Assembly: GCF_024707505.1 (NCBI RefSeq)
Contig: NZ_CP102604.1
Span: 620,001-684,000 of the forward strand
Source of the DNA: Pantoea sp. SOD02
GTDB taxonomy: Bacteria; Pseudomonadota; Gammaproteobacteria; Enterobacterales; Enterobacteriaceae
Length of the DNA stretch: 64,000 bases
Direction: 5' to 3'
Made by a program: the position numbers and the translations under genes. Numbering within the stretch: the first letter of the stretch is position 1; each line of letters begins with the position of its first letter. Of the stretch, positions 1 to 9,045 are shown one piece after another. Below the pieces are notes generated by a model that saw only the letters and a program-made list of their open reading frames with translations, searched no databases and had not been told where the DNA came from.

Positions 1-916
1 CGGCGGGATTTTGCGTCACGAAATAGACGCCAACGCCTTTGGAGCGGATCAGGCGAATCACCTGCTCAACTTTCTCCAGCAGCACCGGCGGCGCGTCGGT
101 AAACAGCAGATGCGCTTCGTCGAAAAAGAACACCATTTTCGGCTTATCAAGATCGCCAGCTTCGGGCAAGTGCTCATACAGCTCGGCCAGCAGCCACAGC
201 AGGCTGGTGGCGTAAAGTTTCGGCATTTGATAGAGCTTTTCCGCCGAGAGGATGTTGATAAAGCCTTTGCCGTTGCTGTCGCAGCGCATCCAGTCGCGGA
301 TATCCAGCATCGGCTCGCCAAAGAAGTGTTCAGCACCTTGCTGCTCCAGCGCCAGTAATCCGCGCTGAATCGCCCCAACGGATGCGCTGTTGATGTTGCC
401 ATATTGCGTCTGGAAGGCTTTGGCGTTGTCGCCGATGTACTGCGTCATGGCGCGCAGATCTTTGAAATCCAGCAGCAACAAGCCCTGATCGTCGGCGATG
501 CGGAAGATGATTTGCAGTACGCCCGATTGCACCTCGTTGAGGTTGAGCAGACGCGCCAGCAGCAGCGGGCCGAGATCGGAGACCGTGGCGCGCACTGGAT
601 GGCCTTGCTGACCAAAAATATCCCACACCATCACCGGATTTTTCTGCGCCTGCCAGTCGGTAACGCCAATCTTCGCCAGACGCGCCAGCAGCTTCTCCGA
701 ACCTTCACCCGCAGCGGAAATGCCGGTGAGATCGCCTTTCACATCGGCCATAAACACCGGCACGCCGATATCGGAGAAGGATTCCGCCAGCTTTTGCAGC
801 GTGACGGTTTTGCCGGTGCCGGTGGCGCCAGTGATCAAACCGTGGCGGTTGGCCATGTTGGAGAGAAGATGCAGTTGAACGTCAGGCGTTTGGGCAATCA
901 GTAACGGAGTGGTCAT
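1..916 (-). CDS. yjgR: YjgR-family HerA-like ATPase (3' end outside window)
   Basis: The minus-strand frame opens at an ATG at 916 (protein begins [10 protein letters not shown]) and runs off the left edge, so only about the first 305 residues are present. A Walker A motif GATGTGKT lies near residue 30 and a Walker B-like strand [11 protein letters not shown] near residue 275. This is the DUF853/HerA-type P-loop ATPase family whose E. coli member is YjgR; the family's cellular role is not established. The catalytic features seen are intact. The gene is preceded by a REP pair and stands apart from the convergent-side solute-binding protein gene. The family call is firm; function beyond ATP binding is not claimed. 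Confidence 0.9.
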   Translation of the reverse strand, partial: MTTPLLIAQTPDVQLHLLSNMANRHGLITGATGTGKTVTLQKLAESFSDIGVPVFMADVKGDLTGISAAGEGSEKLLARLAKIGVTDWQAQKNPVMVWDIFGQQGHPVRATVSDLGPLLLARLLNLNEVQSGVLQIIFRIADDQGLLLLDFKDLRAMTQYIGDNAKAFQTQYGNINSASVGAIQRGLLALEQQGAEHFFGEPMLDIRDWMRCDSNGKGFINILSAEKLYQMPKLYATSLLWLLAELYEHLPEAGDLDKPKMVFFFDEAHLLFTDAPPVLLEKVEQVIRLIRSKGVGVYFVTQNPA

Positions 917-1007
917 GATTTTTTCGCTCTCAGGCAATAGGTTATGCCAGAAAGGATAGCAAGCGGCGCGGTGTATCGCGTAATGTTTGTCAGTCGAGGT
1001 TCATAAC

Positions 1008-1061
1008 GGTCGCCATGAATGGCGACCCTACGGTTTTGTAGGGTGCGCATTTATGCGCACC
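1008..1061. repeat. REP pair (BIME), copy A
   Basis: Two hairpin units face each other. The first, 1008-1031, is a 9-bp GGTCGCCAT stem closed by a 2-nt loop and ending CTAC. The second, 1038-1061, starts GTAG and has a GGTGCGCAT stem. The head-to-head GTAG arrangement is the hallmark of enterobacterial REP/BIME elements. It lies between the start of yjgR and the 3' end of the solute-binding protein gene. Confidence 0.85.
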
Positions 1062-1083
1062 GAACAATAACGCTGAAATGAGA

Positions 1084-2652
1084 TTACTTCTGCACCGTAT
1101 CAAAAAACAGCAAACTCACGCCGATCCCTTGCTGCACATGATTCACGTTATTCCGCACCGCCACCTGCTGTGCGCCCTGCAGCGTCACCACGAACGGTGA
1201 GTTCTGCTGCACGGTTTTCTGCAAATCGGTATAGAGCGCACGGCGCTTAACGGCATCGCTTTCACCGGCTGCAGCACGGGTTTTCGCACTCAGATCCGGA
1301 ATATCCCAGCCGACGCGCCACGCCAGGGTTTTGGAACCGCCCGGCACGTTATACGCAAAGGCGCTGGCGTTGGTGTTCGGATCGACATAGTCCGCGCCCC
1401 AATAGATGAAGATCGACTGGAAATCGCGACCGCGCATTTTGCTCCACAGCTCGGATTCCGCCACCGGCTGCAACTCAATCTGCACATCGGCTTTGGCGAA
1501 GCTGGCCTGCAGCGCCTGTGCCACGTCAATGTAAGGCGGCTGATTGATCACCGTCAGCGCAAACCTGGTACCCGGCTTGATGCCGCCTTTGGCTAAAATC
1601 TCTTTGGCTTTCGCCACATCGTAGTGGAACGGCTGATCGTCCAGCGCGCCGTCAAAACCTTGTGGCAGGAAGCTCTGATGAATGCGGTACTGACCTTTCA
1701 GCAAATCCTTCGAGATGGAATTGTAATCCACCAGCCAGCGCGCGGCTTGCCACAGCGCCGGATTGCCTAATGCCGGTTGCGCTTTGTCTTTGGTATTGAA
1801 ACCGAGGTAGTAAACCAGGCTGGATGGGAAGGCTTCAATGCGCAGGTTTTTGTCGCTCTTAAGCGCATCAATCTGGTCCGGGCCAAGCTGGTACGCCACA
1901 TCGACATCGCCTTGCTGAATCAGCAAACGACGCGCACCGGCATCCGCCACGCCTTTCAGCAAAATGCGTTTCAGCTTCGGCTGCGGATTAGCTTGTTGGT
2001 TAGCGCTCAACACCAGCGCTTGCTGCGGTACATATTGCTGAATGGTAAAGGCGCCGCTGCCGGCGGAGTTAGTATGCAGCCAGCCGTTGCCGAGATCGTT
2101 ATTGGCGACGTGTTGCTGCACGGTTTTGCTATCTACCACCGAGGCAACCGGCGCGGTCAGCAGACGTAGCGCCAGGTTTTGACCAATCTGCGCCGGCCAC
2201 TGAATCTCCAGCTGATGGTCATTCAGCACTTTGAACTGGCTGGCGATGTTTTCCCTGGTCCAGCCAAATTCAGCGAGGATGAAAGAGGGCGCTTTGTTCA
2301 GTTGCACCGCGCGCGTCAGTGAGAAGATCACATCCTGCGCCGTCACCGGATTGCCGCTGGAGAAGTGTGCATCGGGTTGGATGTTGAACACTAAGCTGTG
2401 CGGCGTGCTGCCTTGTTGCCAGTTGGTGGCCAGCAGCGGTGCCAGTTTTTGTGGGTCATTACGATCCGCCTCCACTAACGTTTGGTAGATGTTGCGCTGC
2501 ACGCTGTTACTGACGGTTTCGAAGCTTTCAGCGGGATCGAAGCTAATAATGCCGTCGAGCGGGACGGCGACGACAAGGGTATCTTTCGGTGTGGCGGCGT
2601 GCAGTGCAAAGCTGCTGCCCCATAAAGCGACGAGCAAAATCAGTGAGCGCAT
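1084..2652 (-). CDS. ABC transporter substrate-binding protein, peptide/family 5 type
   Basis: This 522-residue protein begins with a Sec signal peptide (MRSLILLVALWGSSFALHAA) and continues with the layout of family 5 extracellular solute-binding proteins (DppA/OppA/SBP_bac_5): an N-terminal LVVAVPLDG strand, the FDPAESFET segment, and a long two-lobed body. Such proteins capture peptides, nickel complexes or opines in the periplasm and deliver them to an inner-membrane permease. No permease or ATPase gene lies on either side, so this is an orphan binding protein that would have to work with a transporter encoded elsewhere. The ligand cannot be predicted from sequence alone. The start is supported by the signal peptide. 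Confidence 0.9.
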   Translation of the reverse strand: MRSLILLVALWGSSFALHAATPKDTLVVAVPLDGIISFDPAESFETVSNSVQRNIYQTLVEADRNDPQKLAPLLATNWQQGSTPHSLVFNIQPDAHFSSGNPVTAQDVIFSLTRAVQLNKAPSFILAEFGWTRENIASQFKVLNDHQLEIQWPAQIGQNLALRLLTAPVASVVDSKTVQQHVANNDLGNGWLHTNSAGSGAFTIQQYVPQQALVLSANQQANPQPKLKRILLKGVADAGARRLLIQQGDVDVAYQLGPDQIDALKSDKNLRIEAFPSSLVYYLGFNTKDKAQPALGNPALWQAARWLVDYNSISKDLLKGQYRIHQSFLPQGFDGALDDQPFHYDVAKAKEILAKGGIKPGTRFALTVINQPPYIDVAQALQASFAKADVQIELQPVAESELWSKMRGRDFQSIFIYWGADYVDPNTNASAFAYNVPGGSKTLAWRVGWDIPDLSAKTRAAAGESDAVKRRALYTDLQKTVQQNSPFVVTLQGAQQVAVRNNVNHVQQGIGVSLLFFDTVQK

Positions 2653-3184
2653 TATTATTGTCCTGAGTGATAGATAAATTCACTCTATATCTGCCGTCGC
2701 GTTGGCAAAATGCCGGTTTGTTCTGAGCTGTGCCGGAAAATAACAATTGATTACCTTGAGGTATTATTACGTTTATTTTGTGCGCGACTTGTCATTTCCA
2801 CGAAATAGATCGTTCATCTGCTGGTCAATAAAGTAAATAAGATGTTATAAATGAGAATAATTCTCTGGTATGGAAGTATGATTTTTTTTCATTGATTCAT
2901 TTCTGCGATTATTTCTTTGCGCGATAATACCTGGTCAAATGCCCACTAATTAGTGCCAATATCCCATCAAATGTACGGTTAAAACCGTGTTTTTCGCCTC
3001 GAAAGCCTTTTACCAAGCCTTAACCTAAATTCAACATGATGATTGAATTTCATCAAAACACATCCTTAATTGAATTTTTACATTCAGAAATACCTATATC
3101 CCTAAGATTGCCAGGTTATTTACCGATTTATAAAGCTATTAACAAAAATAATTATCTTTCTTAGCAAGTGAGAGTCGTCGCGCC
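2653..3184. other. Gene-free intergenic region with divergent promoters
   Basis: This 532-bp AT-rich region separates the divergent binding-protein gene and the dehydrogenase operon, and no credible ORF was seen. It must carry promoters for both directions. A 7-1-7 near-palindrome at 2852-2866 (TGAGAAT-A-ATTCTCT) resembles a degenerate Fur box, which would fit the iron-rich dehydrogenase downstream, but the match is imperfect and it is only a candidate. Confidence 0.5.
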
Positions 3185-3916
3185 ATGCTTCTAAATAAAC
3201 CGACCACCAGACGTAAGTTTTTACTTGGGTCTCTTCTGGCTTTGCCATTAAGTGACCTGGTATTTAAGGGATTGACTGCGGCGCAAGCTGCGGAAATGGC
3301 AGCACCTGAGCTCGCCGACTATAAACCGATCTTTTTCAGTGCCGATGAGTGGCAATTTATTCTGGCCGCAGCCGATCGTCTGATCCCCGCCGGCGGCAAA
3401 GGTAAAGCGCCAGGTGCACTGGAAACCAACGTACCGATCTTTATCGATCAGCAGTTGCACAGCCCGGAGTTCGGGGCAGAGATCTACATGCAAGGTCCTT
3501 TCAACGTGCATGCGCCTGCCACCATGGGTTATCAAATTCCGTTCACGCCACAGCAGATGTACCAAACCGGTATCAAGCTGGTGAATCAATGGACGCAAAG
3601 CAACTTCCAGAAACCGTTCCATGAGCTGTCACTGGAAGAGAAAGATGCCGTCCTCACCAAAGTGAACAAAAACGACGGTATCGACTTCGCCGCGCTGGGC
3701 GAAGAGAACCTGAAAGCCTCGCAGTTCTTCGGCCAACTGCTTGCAGATACCAAACACGGCTACCTCGCTGACCCGATGTACGGCGGCAACAAAGGCATGA
3801 AAGCCTGGATTGCCATCGGCTTCCCGGGCGCACGCGCCAGCTTTACCGAATGGGTGAAGCAGCACAACGTGCCGTACCCGCTGGGACCGGTCAGCCTCTT
3901 GGGTGAAAGCGCGTAA
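3185..3916 (+). CDS. Gluconate 2-dehydrogenase-type small subunit (subunit 3 family)
   Basis: The 243-residue protein has a twin-arginine signal near its start (TTRRKFLLGSLLALPL), as expected for the small subunit that chaperones and co-exports the flavoprotein through Tat. The mature part matches the gluconate 2-dehydrogenase subunit 3 family, with the segment FSADEWQFILAAADRLIPA. It is the first gene of a three-gene operon, 37 bp ahead of the GMC flavoprotein subunit and followed by a triheme cytochrome. The complex would sit on the periplasmic face of the inner membrane and pass electrons from a sugar acid to quinone. Whether the substrate is gluconate, 2-ketogluconate or another sugar cannot be told from this subunit. 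Confidence 0.9.
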   Translation: MLLNKPTTRRKFLLGSLLALPLSDLVFKGLTAAQAAEMAAPELADYKPIFFSADEWQFILAAADRLIPAGGKGKAPGALETNVPIFIDQQLHSPEFGAEIYMQGPFNVHAPATMGYQIPFTPQQMYQTGIKLVNQWTQSNFQKPFHELSLEEKDAVLTKVNKNDGIDFAALGEENLKASQFFGQLLADTKHGYLADPMYGGNKGMKAWIAIGFPGARASFTEWVKQHNVPYPLGPVSLLGESA

Positions 3917-3953
3917 GCACACCTCCGTTTTTGGTATGTGAGACAGGATTAAC

Positions 3954-5723
3954 ATGGCACAGATTACAAAGAAAGAAGTCGACGTCGTCGTTTGCGGCCT
4001 CGGCTGGGCCGGCTCGTTGATGAGTATCGAACTGGCGATGGCGGGACTCGAAGTGCGCGCATTAGAGCGCGGCGGCGAGCGTGATTACCCGGATTTCGCC
4101 TATCCGAAACCGGCCGATGAATACGCCTACAACGTGCGTAACAAAGTGTTCGCCACCCCGAAAGAAGTGGCGGTCACCGTGCGTTACAACAGCAGCCAGA
4201 CGGCGTTGCCCACCCGTAAATGGGGCGCGTTTGCGCCGGGTACCGGCGTAGGCGGCGCGGGCATGCACTGGACGGCGGTGCTGATTCGTCCCACCCCAAC
4301 CGATATCAAGCTGAAAACCTACGTCGATGAGGCCTACAAGCCAGGCATCCTGCAGGAAGATATGCGCGTGATGGACTTCCCGTTCACCTGGGAAGAGATC
4401 GAGCCGTATTACTACAAGTTTGAGCTGATCTGCGGTCAATCCGGTAACACCGGCAACCTGCGCGGTCAGATTCTGCCGGGCGGCGATCCGTTTGAAGGCC
4501 CACGCTCTGAACCTTATCCGTTGCCTGCGCTGGAAGACACGCTGAACAACGTGATGTTCAAAGAGGCGGCCACCAAGCTGGGTTATCATCCGTTCCCGAA
4601 CCCTTCTGCCTGCGTATCGCGCGCGTGGAAAAACCCGTATGGCAACCAGATCGCGCCGTGCAACTACTGTGGCTACTGCTCGAAATATCCGTGCCTCAAC
4701 TACTCAAAAGCATCACCACAAACTGCGGTGATGGATGCGCTGAAGCGCATGCCAAACTTCTCTTACGAAGTGCACGCCGAAGTGGTGAAAGTGGTACTGC
4801 ACGACGACCAGAAAACTGCTAAGGGCGTGATTTATTACGATGTGGACGGCAACGAAGTATTCCAGCCGGCGAAGATCGTGGTGCTCTCCAGCTTCCAGCT
4901 CTACAACGTGCGCCTGATGCTGCTTTCCGGTATCGGCAAGCCGTATAACCCAATCACCGAAGAAGGTGTGGTGGGGCGTAACTACGCGTTCCTGTCGAAC
5001 GGCGGCGCAACTCTGTTCTTCAAAGACAAAAACTTCAACTCTTACGCCACCGCAGGCGCCACCGGCCAGATGTTCAACGACATCTCACCAGGCAACTTCG
5101 ACGGTCCAGGCCTCGGCTTCCTGGGCGGCGCCAAGATCCACAGTTCTCAGGCCACCGGTACGCCAATGGCAGCTGCGTTGCCGAAAGGCACACCGAGCTG
5201 GGGCATGGGTTACAAGGAAGGTCTGGAGGAGTGGTACAACCATTCCATGAAGATCAGCATCACCACCACGTGCCAGTCGTATCGCGATATCTATCTGGAT
5301 CTGGATCCAAACTACACCGACCATCGCGGTCAGCCGTTGCTGCGTATGACGTTCAACTGGAAAGAGAACGAACTGAAGCTGCAACAGCATCTGAAAGGCA
5401 TCGTCGGCAACATCGCTAAAGAGCTGAACCCAGACAGCATGAGCATGAGCTTCCTGCCGATGGGCGCGGACTTTGACCTCACCAAATACGTTTCGACCCA
5501 CAACGTGGGCGGCGCGGTGATGGGCGATAACCCGAAAACCTCTGCACTGAACAAGTACCTGCAGAGCTGGGATGTTCATAACGTGTTTGTGCCTGGTGGC
5601 AACGCCTTCCCGCAAAACTTCCAGGCGAACCCGACCGATACCATCGGCGCGATCACCTTGATGGCGGCACAAGCGATTAAAGAACATTATCTGAAAAATC
5701 CCGGTCCACTGGTACAGGCATAA
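3954..5723 (+). CDS. GMC-family FAD dehydrogenase, large subunit of gluconate-type dehydrogenase
   Basis: This 589-residue catalytic subunit carries the FAD-binding GLGWAGS loop near residue 16 and the C-terminal GMC segment with HNVGGAVMGD and the NAFPQNFQANPTDT motif that houses the active-site His/Asn pair. A cysteine cluster CNYCGYCSKYPC (C236, C239, C242, C247) matches the [3Fe-4S] ligands seen in FAD-dependent glucose and fructose dehydrogenases of this class. It has no signal of its own and would be exported with the Tat-bearing small subunit. The cytochrome subunit starts 4 bp after its stop. It oxidises an aldonic or keto-aldonic acid in the periplasm; the exact substrate is inferred only at class level. 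Confidence 0.93.
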   Translation: MAQITKKEVDVVVCGLGWAGSLMSIELAMAGLEVRALERGGERDYPDFAYPKPADEYAYNVRNKVFATPKEVAVTVRYNSSQTALPTRKWGAFAPGTGVGGAGMHWTAVLIRPTPTDIKLKTYVDEAYKPGILQEDMRVMDFPFTWEEIEPYYYKFELICGQSGNTGNLRGQILPGGDPFEGPRSEPYPLPALEDTLNNVMFKEAATKLGYHPFPNPSACVSRAWKNPYGNQIAPCNYCGYCSKYPCLNYSKASPQTAVMDALKRMPNFSYEVHAEVVKVVLHDDQKTAKGVIYYDVDGNEVFQPAKIVVLSSFQLYNVRLMLLSGIGKPYNPITEEGVVGRNYAFLSNGGATLFFKDKNFNSYATAGATGQMFNDISPGNFDGPGLGFLGGAKIHSSQATGTPMAAALPKGTPSWGMGYKEGLEEWYNHSMKISITTTCQSYRDIYLDLDPNYTDHRGQPLLRMTFNWKENELKLQQHLKGIVGNIAKELNPDSMSMSFLPMGADFDLTKYVSTHNVGGAVMGDNPKTSALNKYLQSWDVHNVFVPGGNAFPQNFQANPTDTIGAITLMAAQAIKEHYLKNPGPLVQA

Positions 5724-5727
5724 GCGC

Positions 5728-6978
5728 ATGAAATTAAAATCATTGTTAATCGCCAACGCCGTGCTGGTGGGCAGCTTTGCAGTGCAGGCACACGCGGAAG
5801 ATGAAGCTCAATTGATCAAGCAGGGTGAATACCTGTCGCGTCTCGGCGACTGTATGGCGTGCCATACGGTTTCTGGTAAAGGGGATTACGCTGGTGGTTT
5901 GGCGATTGAGTCGAATCTTGGCACTATTTACTCCACCAACATCACGCCAGACAAAGAGCACGGCATCGGCAACTACAGCGAGCAGCAGTTCTCGGACGCG
6001 GTGCGCAAAGGCGTGTTGCCGAACGGGTCGCGTCTCTATCCGGCGATGCCGTATCCGGATTACGCCAAAATCTCCGACGCCGATATGCACGCGCTGTATG
6101 TCTACTTCATGAAAGGCGTGAAGCCGAGCAGCGAGCAGCCGCCGGAAACCGATCTGAGCTTCCCGTTCAGCCAGCGCTGGGGCATGCGCTTCTGGAACTG
6201 GGCGTTCACCTCTGACAAGCCATTCCAGCCGATTGGTGGCGCGTCAGAAGAGGTCAATCGCGGGGCTTACATCGTGGAAAGCCTGGGTCACTGCGGCAGC
6301 TGCCATACGCCACGCGGCCTCGGCATGAACGAGAAAGCGCTGGATAGTGGCGACGATCAGTTCCTTGCTGGTGGCAGCCTGAATAACTGGGATGTGCCGT
6401 CACTGCGTGGCTTGCCGCGCTGGAGCGAGCAGGAGATCGTTGATTACCTGCAAACCGGTCGTAACGATAAAGCGGCGGTGGGCGGTGAGATGAAGTCAGT
6501 GATTGAGCACTCGAGCTCGCACATGACCGATGCTGACCTGAAAGCGATTGCCTCCTATCTGAAGTTCCTTGGCGGCAACCCGGCGCTGCAGGCGTATGAC
6601 GTGAAGAAACAGCAGGCGACGGAAGCGAAACTGACTGCCGCGAAAGGTTTGTCGGAAGGTGAGCGTCTGTATATCGACAACTGCGGCGCTTGCCACTTTG
6701 TCACTGGTAAAGGCGCGCCGGGGATATTCCCGGAGCTGGATCAGGCAACGATCGTCAATGCCAAAGATCCAAGCGGTTTGATCCACACCATTCTGGCCGG
6801 TGCGCAGCAGCCATCGACCGAGAAGGCGCCATCAACGCTGGCGATGCCAGGTTTTGCTAAGCGTCTGGATGATGATCAAGTGGCTAAACTGGCAACCTTT
6901 ATTCGTCAGGGCTGGAGCAACAATGCGCCAGCGGTGACGAAAGATCAGGTAGCAGAAGTACGTAAAACGTTGAAATAA
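5728..6978 (+). CDS. Triheme cytochrome c subunit of gluconate-type dehydrogenase
   Basis: The protein has 416 residues with a cleavable signal peptide (MKLKSLLIANAVLVGSFAVQAHA). Three CXXCH heme c attachment motifs are visible: CMACH at 42, CGSCH at 189 and CGACH at 319, the arrangement of membrane-bound gluconate, 2-ketogluconate and alcohol dehydrogenase cytochromes. It accepts electrons from the GMC subunit and reduces ubiquinone. It is the last gene of the operon, and its stop is 3 bp from a REP hairpin followed by a run of T that can end transcription. Heme attachment requires the Ccm system, not present in this window. Confidence 0.95.
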   Translation: MKLKSLLIANAVLVGSFAVQAHAEDEAQLIKQGEYLSRLGDCMACHTVSGKGDYAGGLAIESNLGTIYSTNITPDKEHGIGNYSEQQFSDAVRKGVLPNGSRLYPAMPYPDYAKISDADMHALYVYFMKGVKPSSEQPPETDLSFPFSQRWGMRFWNWAFTSDKPFQPIGGASEEVNRGAYIVESLGHCGSCHTPRGLGMNEKALDSGDDQFLAGGSLNNWDVPSLRGLPRWSEQEIVDYLQTGRNDKAAVGGEMKSVIEHSSSHMTDADLKAIASYLKFLGGNPALQAYDVKKQQATEAKLTAAKGLSEGERLYIDNCGACHFVTGKGAPGIFPELDQATIVNAKDPSGLIHTILAGAQQPSTEKAPSTLAMPGFAKRLDDDQVAKLATFIRQGWSNNAPAVTKDQVAEVRKTLK

Positions 6979-6981
6979 AAC

Positions 6982-7013
6982 CGTAGGGTCGCCATTCATG
7001 GCGACCTTTTTTT
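6982..7013. repeat. Single REP unit (copy B) doubling as terminator
   Basis: A 24-nt unit starts GTAGGGTCGCC at 6983 and ends GGCGACC at 7006, forming a perfect 9-bp stem with a 2-nt loop, followed immediately by seven T residues. It lies between the convergent cytochrome c and marC genes and probably terminates the dehydrogenase operon. Confidence 0.8.
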
Positions 7014-7025
7014 AATGTCTTGATA

Positions 7026-7703
7026 TCAATGATAATTGTGAATCACTTCTAACACGCCGTTAATCACGAACTGCACGCCCATACACACCAGCAAAAAGCC
7101 CATCAAACGTGAAATCGCTTCGATCCCGCCTTTACCTACCAGCTTCATGATGGCGCCGGAACTGCGCAGAGAAATCCACAGAATCACCGACACGGCCAGA
7201 AATATCAGCACCGGCGCAACGGCAACTACCCACGCCGGGAAGTCCACACCCGATTTAACCGTCGACGCGGAACTGATGATCATCGCGATGGTGCCCGGCC
7301 CAGCGGTGCTCGGCATCGCCAGCGGTACAAACGCGATGTTGACGCTTTCACGGTTGCTATCGGTCGCGTCCAGCTCATCCTGCTTATGCTCGGCTTCAAC
7401 CGAATGCCCCACCGGTTTCGCCGGAAACAGCATGCGAAAACCGATAAACGCTACAATCAATCCGCCCGCCATGCGCAGGCCGGGAATCGAGATACCAAAG
7501 GTGTGCAGCACCGCGCTGCCGGCGTACCACGCCACCATCATGATCAGGAAAACGTAGATCGAGGCCTGCATCGCCTGGCGATTACGTTCCTGGAAATTCA
7601 TCTCACCGGCCAGGCCGAGAAACAGCGCCACGGTGGTCAGCGGATTGGCGAGCGGCAAAATCACCACCAATCCCAGCCCGATGGCTTTAAACAATTCCAG
7701 CAT
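7026..7703 (-). CDS. marC: MarC family inner-membrane protein
   Basis: The 225-residue polytopic membrane protein closely follows E. coli MarC, with an identical opening pattern ([24 protein letters not shown]), the central FGISIPGLR and [19 protein letters not shown] segments, and the C-terminal [21 protein letters not shown]. About six membrane segments can be read. The function of the MarC/UPF0056 family is unknown; an early link to multiple antibiotic resistance has not held up. The marRAB operon is not adjacent here. It is monocistronic, with REP elements on both sides. Confidence 0.93.
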   Translation of the reverse strand: MLELFKAIGLGLVVILPLANPLTTVALFLGLAGEMNFQERNRQAMQASIYVFLIMMVAWYAGSAVLHTFGISIPGLRMAGGLIVAFIGFRMLFPAKPVGHSVEAEHKQDELDATDSNRESVNIAFVPLAMPSTAGPGTIAMIISSASTVKSGVDFPAWVVAVAPVLIFLAVSVILWISLRSSGAIMKLVGKGGIEAISRLMGFLLVCMGVQFVINGVLEVIHNYH

Positions 7704-7723
7704 GAAATGTCCTCAGAATTCCA

Positions 7724-7790
7724 GGTCGCCATAAATGGCGACCCTACAAATACGGCGATGCCCTCCGTAGGGTCGCCATTTATGGTGACC
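7724..7790. repeat. REP pair (BIME), copy C
   Basis: Two GGTCGCC-type units are arranged head to head: 7724-7747 ending CTAC and 7767-7790 starting GTAG, with a 19-bp spacer. The right unit has one mismatch in its stem (GGTGACC). The pair sits between the start of marC and the 3' end of the next minus-strand gene. Confidence 0.85.
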
Positions 7791-7817
7791 GTGTCACGCA
7801 CCGCACCTACCCAAACA

Positions 7818-8453
7818 TCAATGCTTCGGCGTATCCAGTGCCTCGATCAACTCGGGGAAGAAATCCTGCAGCAATTCCGGCGTCATCAGTTCGGGATAGT
7901 TGATCAAATGCTCACGAATGCGCTCATTCACATCAGGCAGCAAACGCTGGGCGGCGTCTTGCGCGCTGATCTTCTTCTGCTTCATCAGGCGCAGCACGTC
8001 ATCCGGCAGATTGTCTTCATCTTCGACTTCATCCACACCTTCGAGATCGTCCAGCTCATCCAGCAGATCCATCAAGGCTTCAATCTGCGGCGTGCGTGAC
8101 TGGTATTCGGATGGCTGCTCGTTTTCCAGATAACGCAGCAGCGCGCGTACCGGTGAACCATCGGGTTCGGCAGGCGGTTCGTTGGCGAACCAGGTCAAAA
8201 GATCGTGCTGAGTGACCTGATGGACGTGATAACCGTTATCCACCAACTCATCGGCGAGGATATCGGCGGTATCGTGCTCAATCAGGCAAATGTGGGTGCG
8301 ATTAGGCGTGAACTGCTCCAGCCACTGATAAATCTCTTCAATTACGCTGTCGTCGTAAATAAAGGTTTGGCTGAGATAGCTGTCATCCTGCTGGTGAACG
8401 CAGATGTGAATCTGGTCGGGATCGAAGTAAATCGCAATGTTGATGCCTTTCAT
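7818..8453 (-). CDS. Uncharacterised acidic protein
   Basis: I do not recognise this 211-residue protein. It has no signal peptide or membrane segment. The first 90 residues look like a small alpha/beta domain (MKGINIAIYFDPDQIHICVH, later HICLIEHDTADILADELVDNGYHV), which suggests a nuclease- or RNase H-like strand order but shows no clear catalytic motif. Residues 120-160 are extremely acidic (EALMDLLDELDDLEGVDEVE), and the C-terminal third is helical with a repeated PELMTPELLQDFFPELIEAL pattern. It stands alone between marC and the AhpD-like gene. Codon use looks native. It is probably a conserved hypothetical of this clade. Confidence 0.75.
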   Translation of the reverse strand: MKGINIAIYFDPDQIHICVHQQDDSYLSQTFIYDDSVIEEIYQWLEQFTPNRTHICLIEHDTADILADELVDNGYHVHQVTQHDLLTWFANEPPAEPDGSPVRALLRYLENEQPSEYQSRTPQIEALMDLLDELDDLEGVDEVEDEDNLPDDVLRLMKQKKISAQDAAQRLLPDVNERIREHLINYPELMTPELLQDFFPELIEALDTPKH

Positions 8454-8548
8454 GTGCGCTGTCCTGTGTGGTGCAAAAACTCACTATAGCCTCAGGCAGC
8501 GCAGATGAACATGGTGGTGCCAGCAGCATCGGCTACTGGCGGTAAAAA

Positions 8549-9028
8549 TTAACGTAAATCAGCACGATCCAACCCATAAGCGCTGTCCAGTGCGCCCGGC
8601 GTCATCTGCGACAGCACCATCAGGCGGTTCCAGGTGTTGATCACCGCGATGCAGAACGTCAGCTCGCTGGTCTCCACTTCAGAGAAGTGCGCGCGCACCT
8701 CGTTGTACAGCGCTTCGTCGATGCCGTGATCGCCCAGACGCGTCAACGCTTCGGTCAGCGCCAGCGCCGCTTTCTCTTTAGCGGTGAACAGCGGGGATTC
8801 GCGCCAGATTGCCACGTGATGCAGACGCAGCTCGCGCTCGCCGTGCAGTTTGGCCTCTTTCACATGCATATCGACGCAGAACGCACACTGGTTGAGCTGC
8901 GAGGCGCGTAGATCGACCAGATGCTTAATGGTGGTGTCGAGTGACGATTTCCCCAGCGCAGCGGTGGCATCGCCTAAGGTTTTCACCAGCGCGGGAATGT
9001 TTTTGAAATGGTTAACGCGTGAAGTCAT
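8549..9028 (-). CDS. Carboxymuconolactone decarboxylase / AhpD-like protein
   Basis: The protein has 159 residues from an ATG at 9028. That start is chosen over an in-frame upstream ATG because AGAGAGGA lies 7 nt ahead of it. It carries the AhpD-type redox motif CAFCVDMH (C48, C51, H55) within the segment LRASQLNQ-CAFC, as in alkylhydroperoxidase-like proteins of the CMD family. The two cysteines suggest a peroxidase or thiol-redox role in the cytoplasm. It follows the azoreductase gene by 17 bp on the same strand, so the two are probably one operon for handling quinone or oxidative stress, likely controlled by the divergent MocR-type regulator. Confidence 0.88.
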   Translation of the reverse strand: MTSRVNHFKNIPALVKTLGDATAALGKSSLDTTIKHLVDLRASQLNQCAFCVDMHVKEAKLHGERELRLHHVAIWRESPLFTAKEKAALALTEALTRLGDHGIDEALYNEVRAHFSEVETSELTFCIAVINTWNRLMVLSQMTPGALDSAYGLDRADLR

Positions 9029-9045
9029 GGTGTTGTCCTCTCTGT

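Noticed and set aside
5085..5756. 223-codon open frame antisense to the GMC dehydrogenase
   Set aside because: Shadow frame spanning the end of a clear gene and the start of the next.
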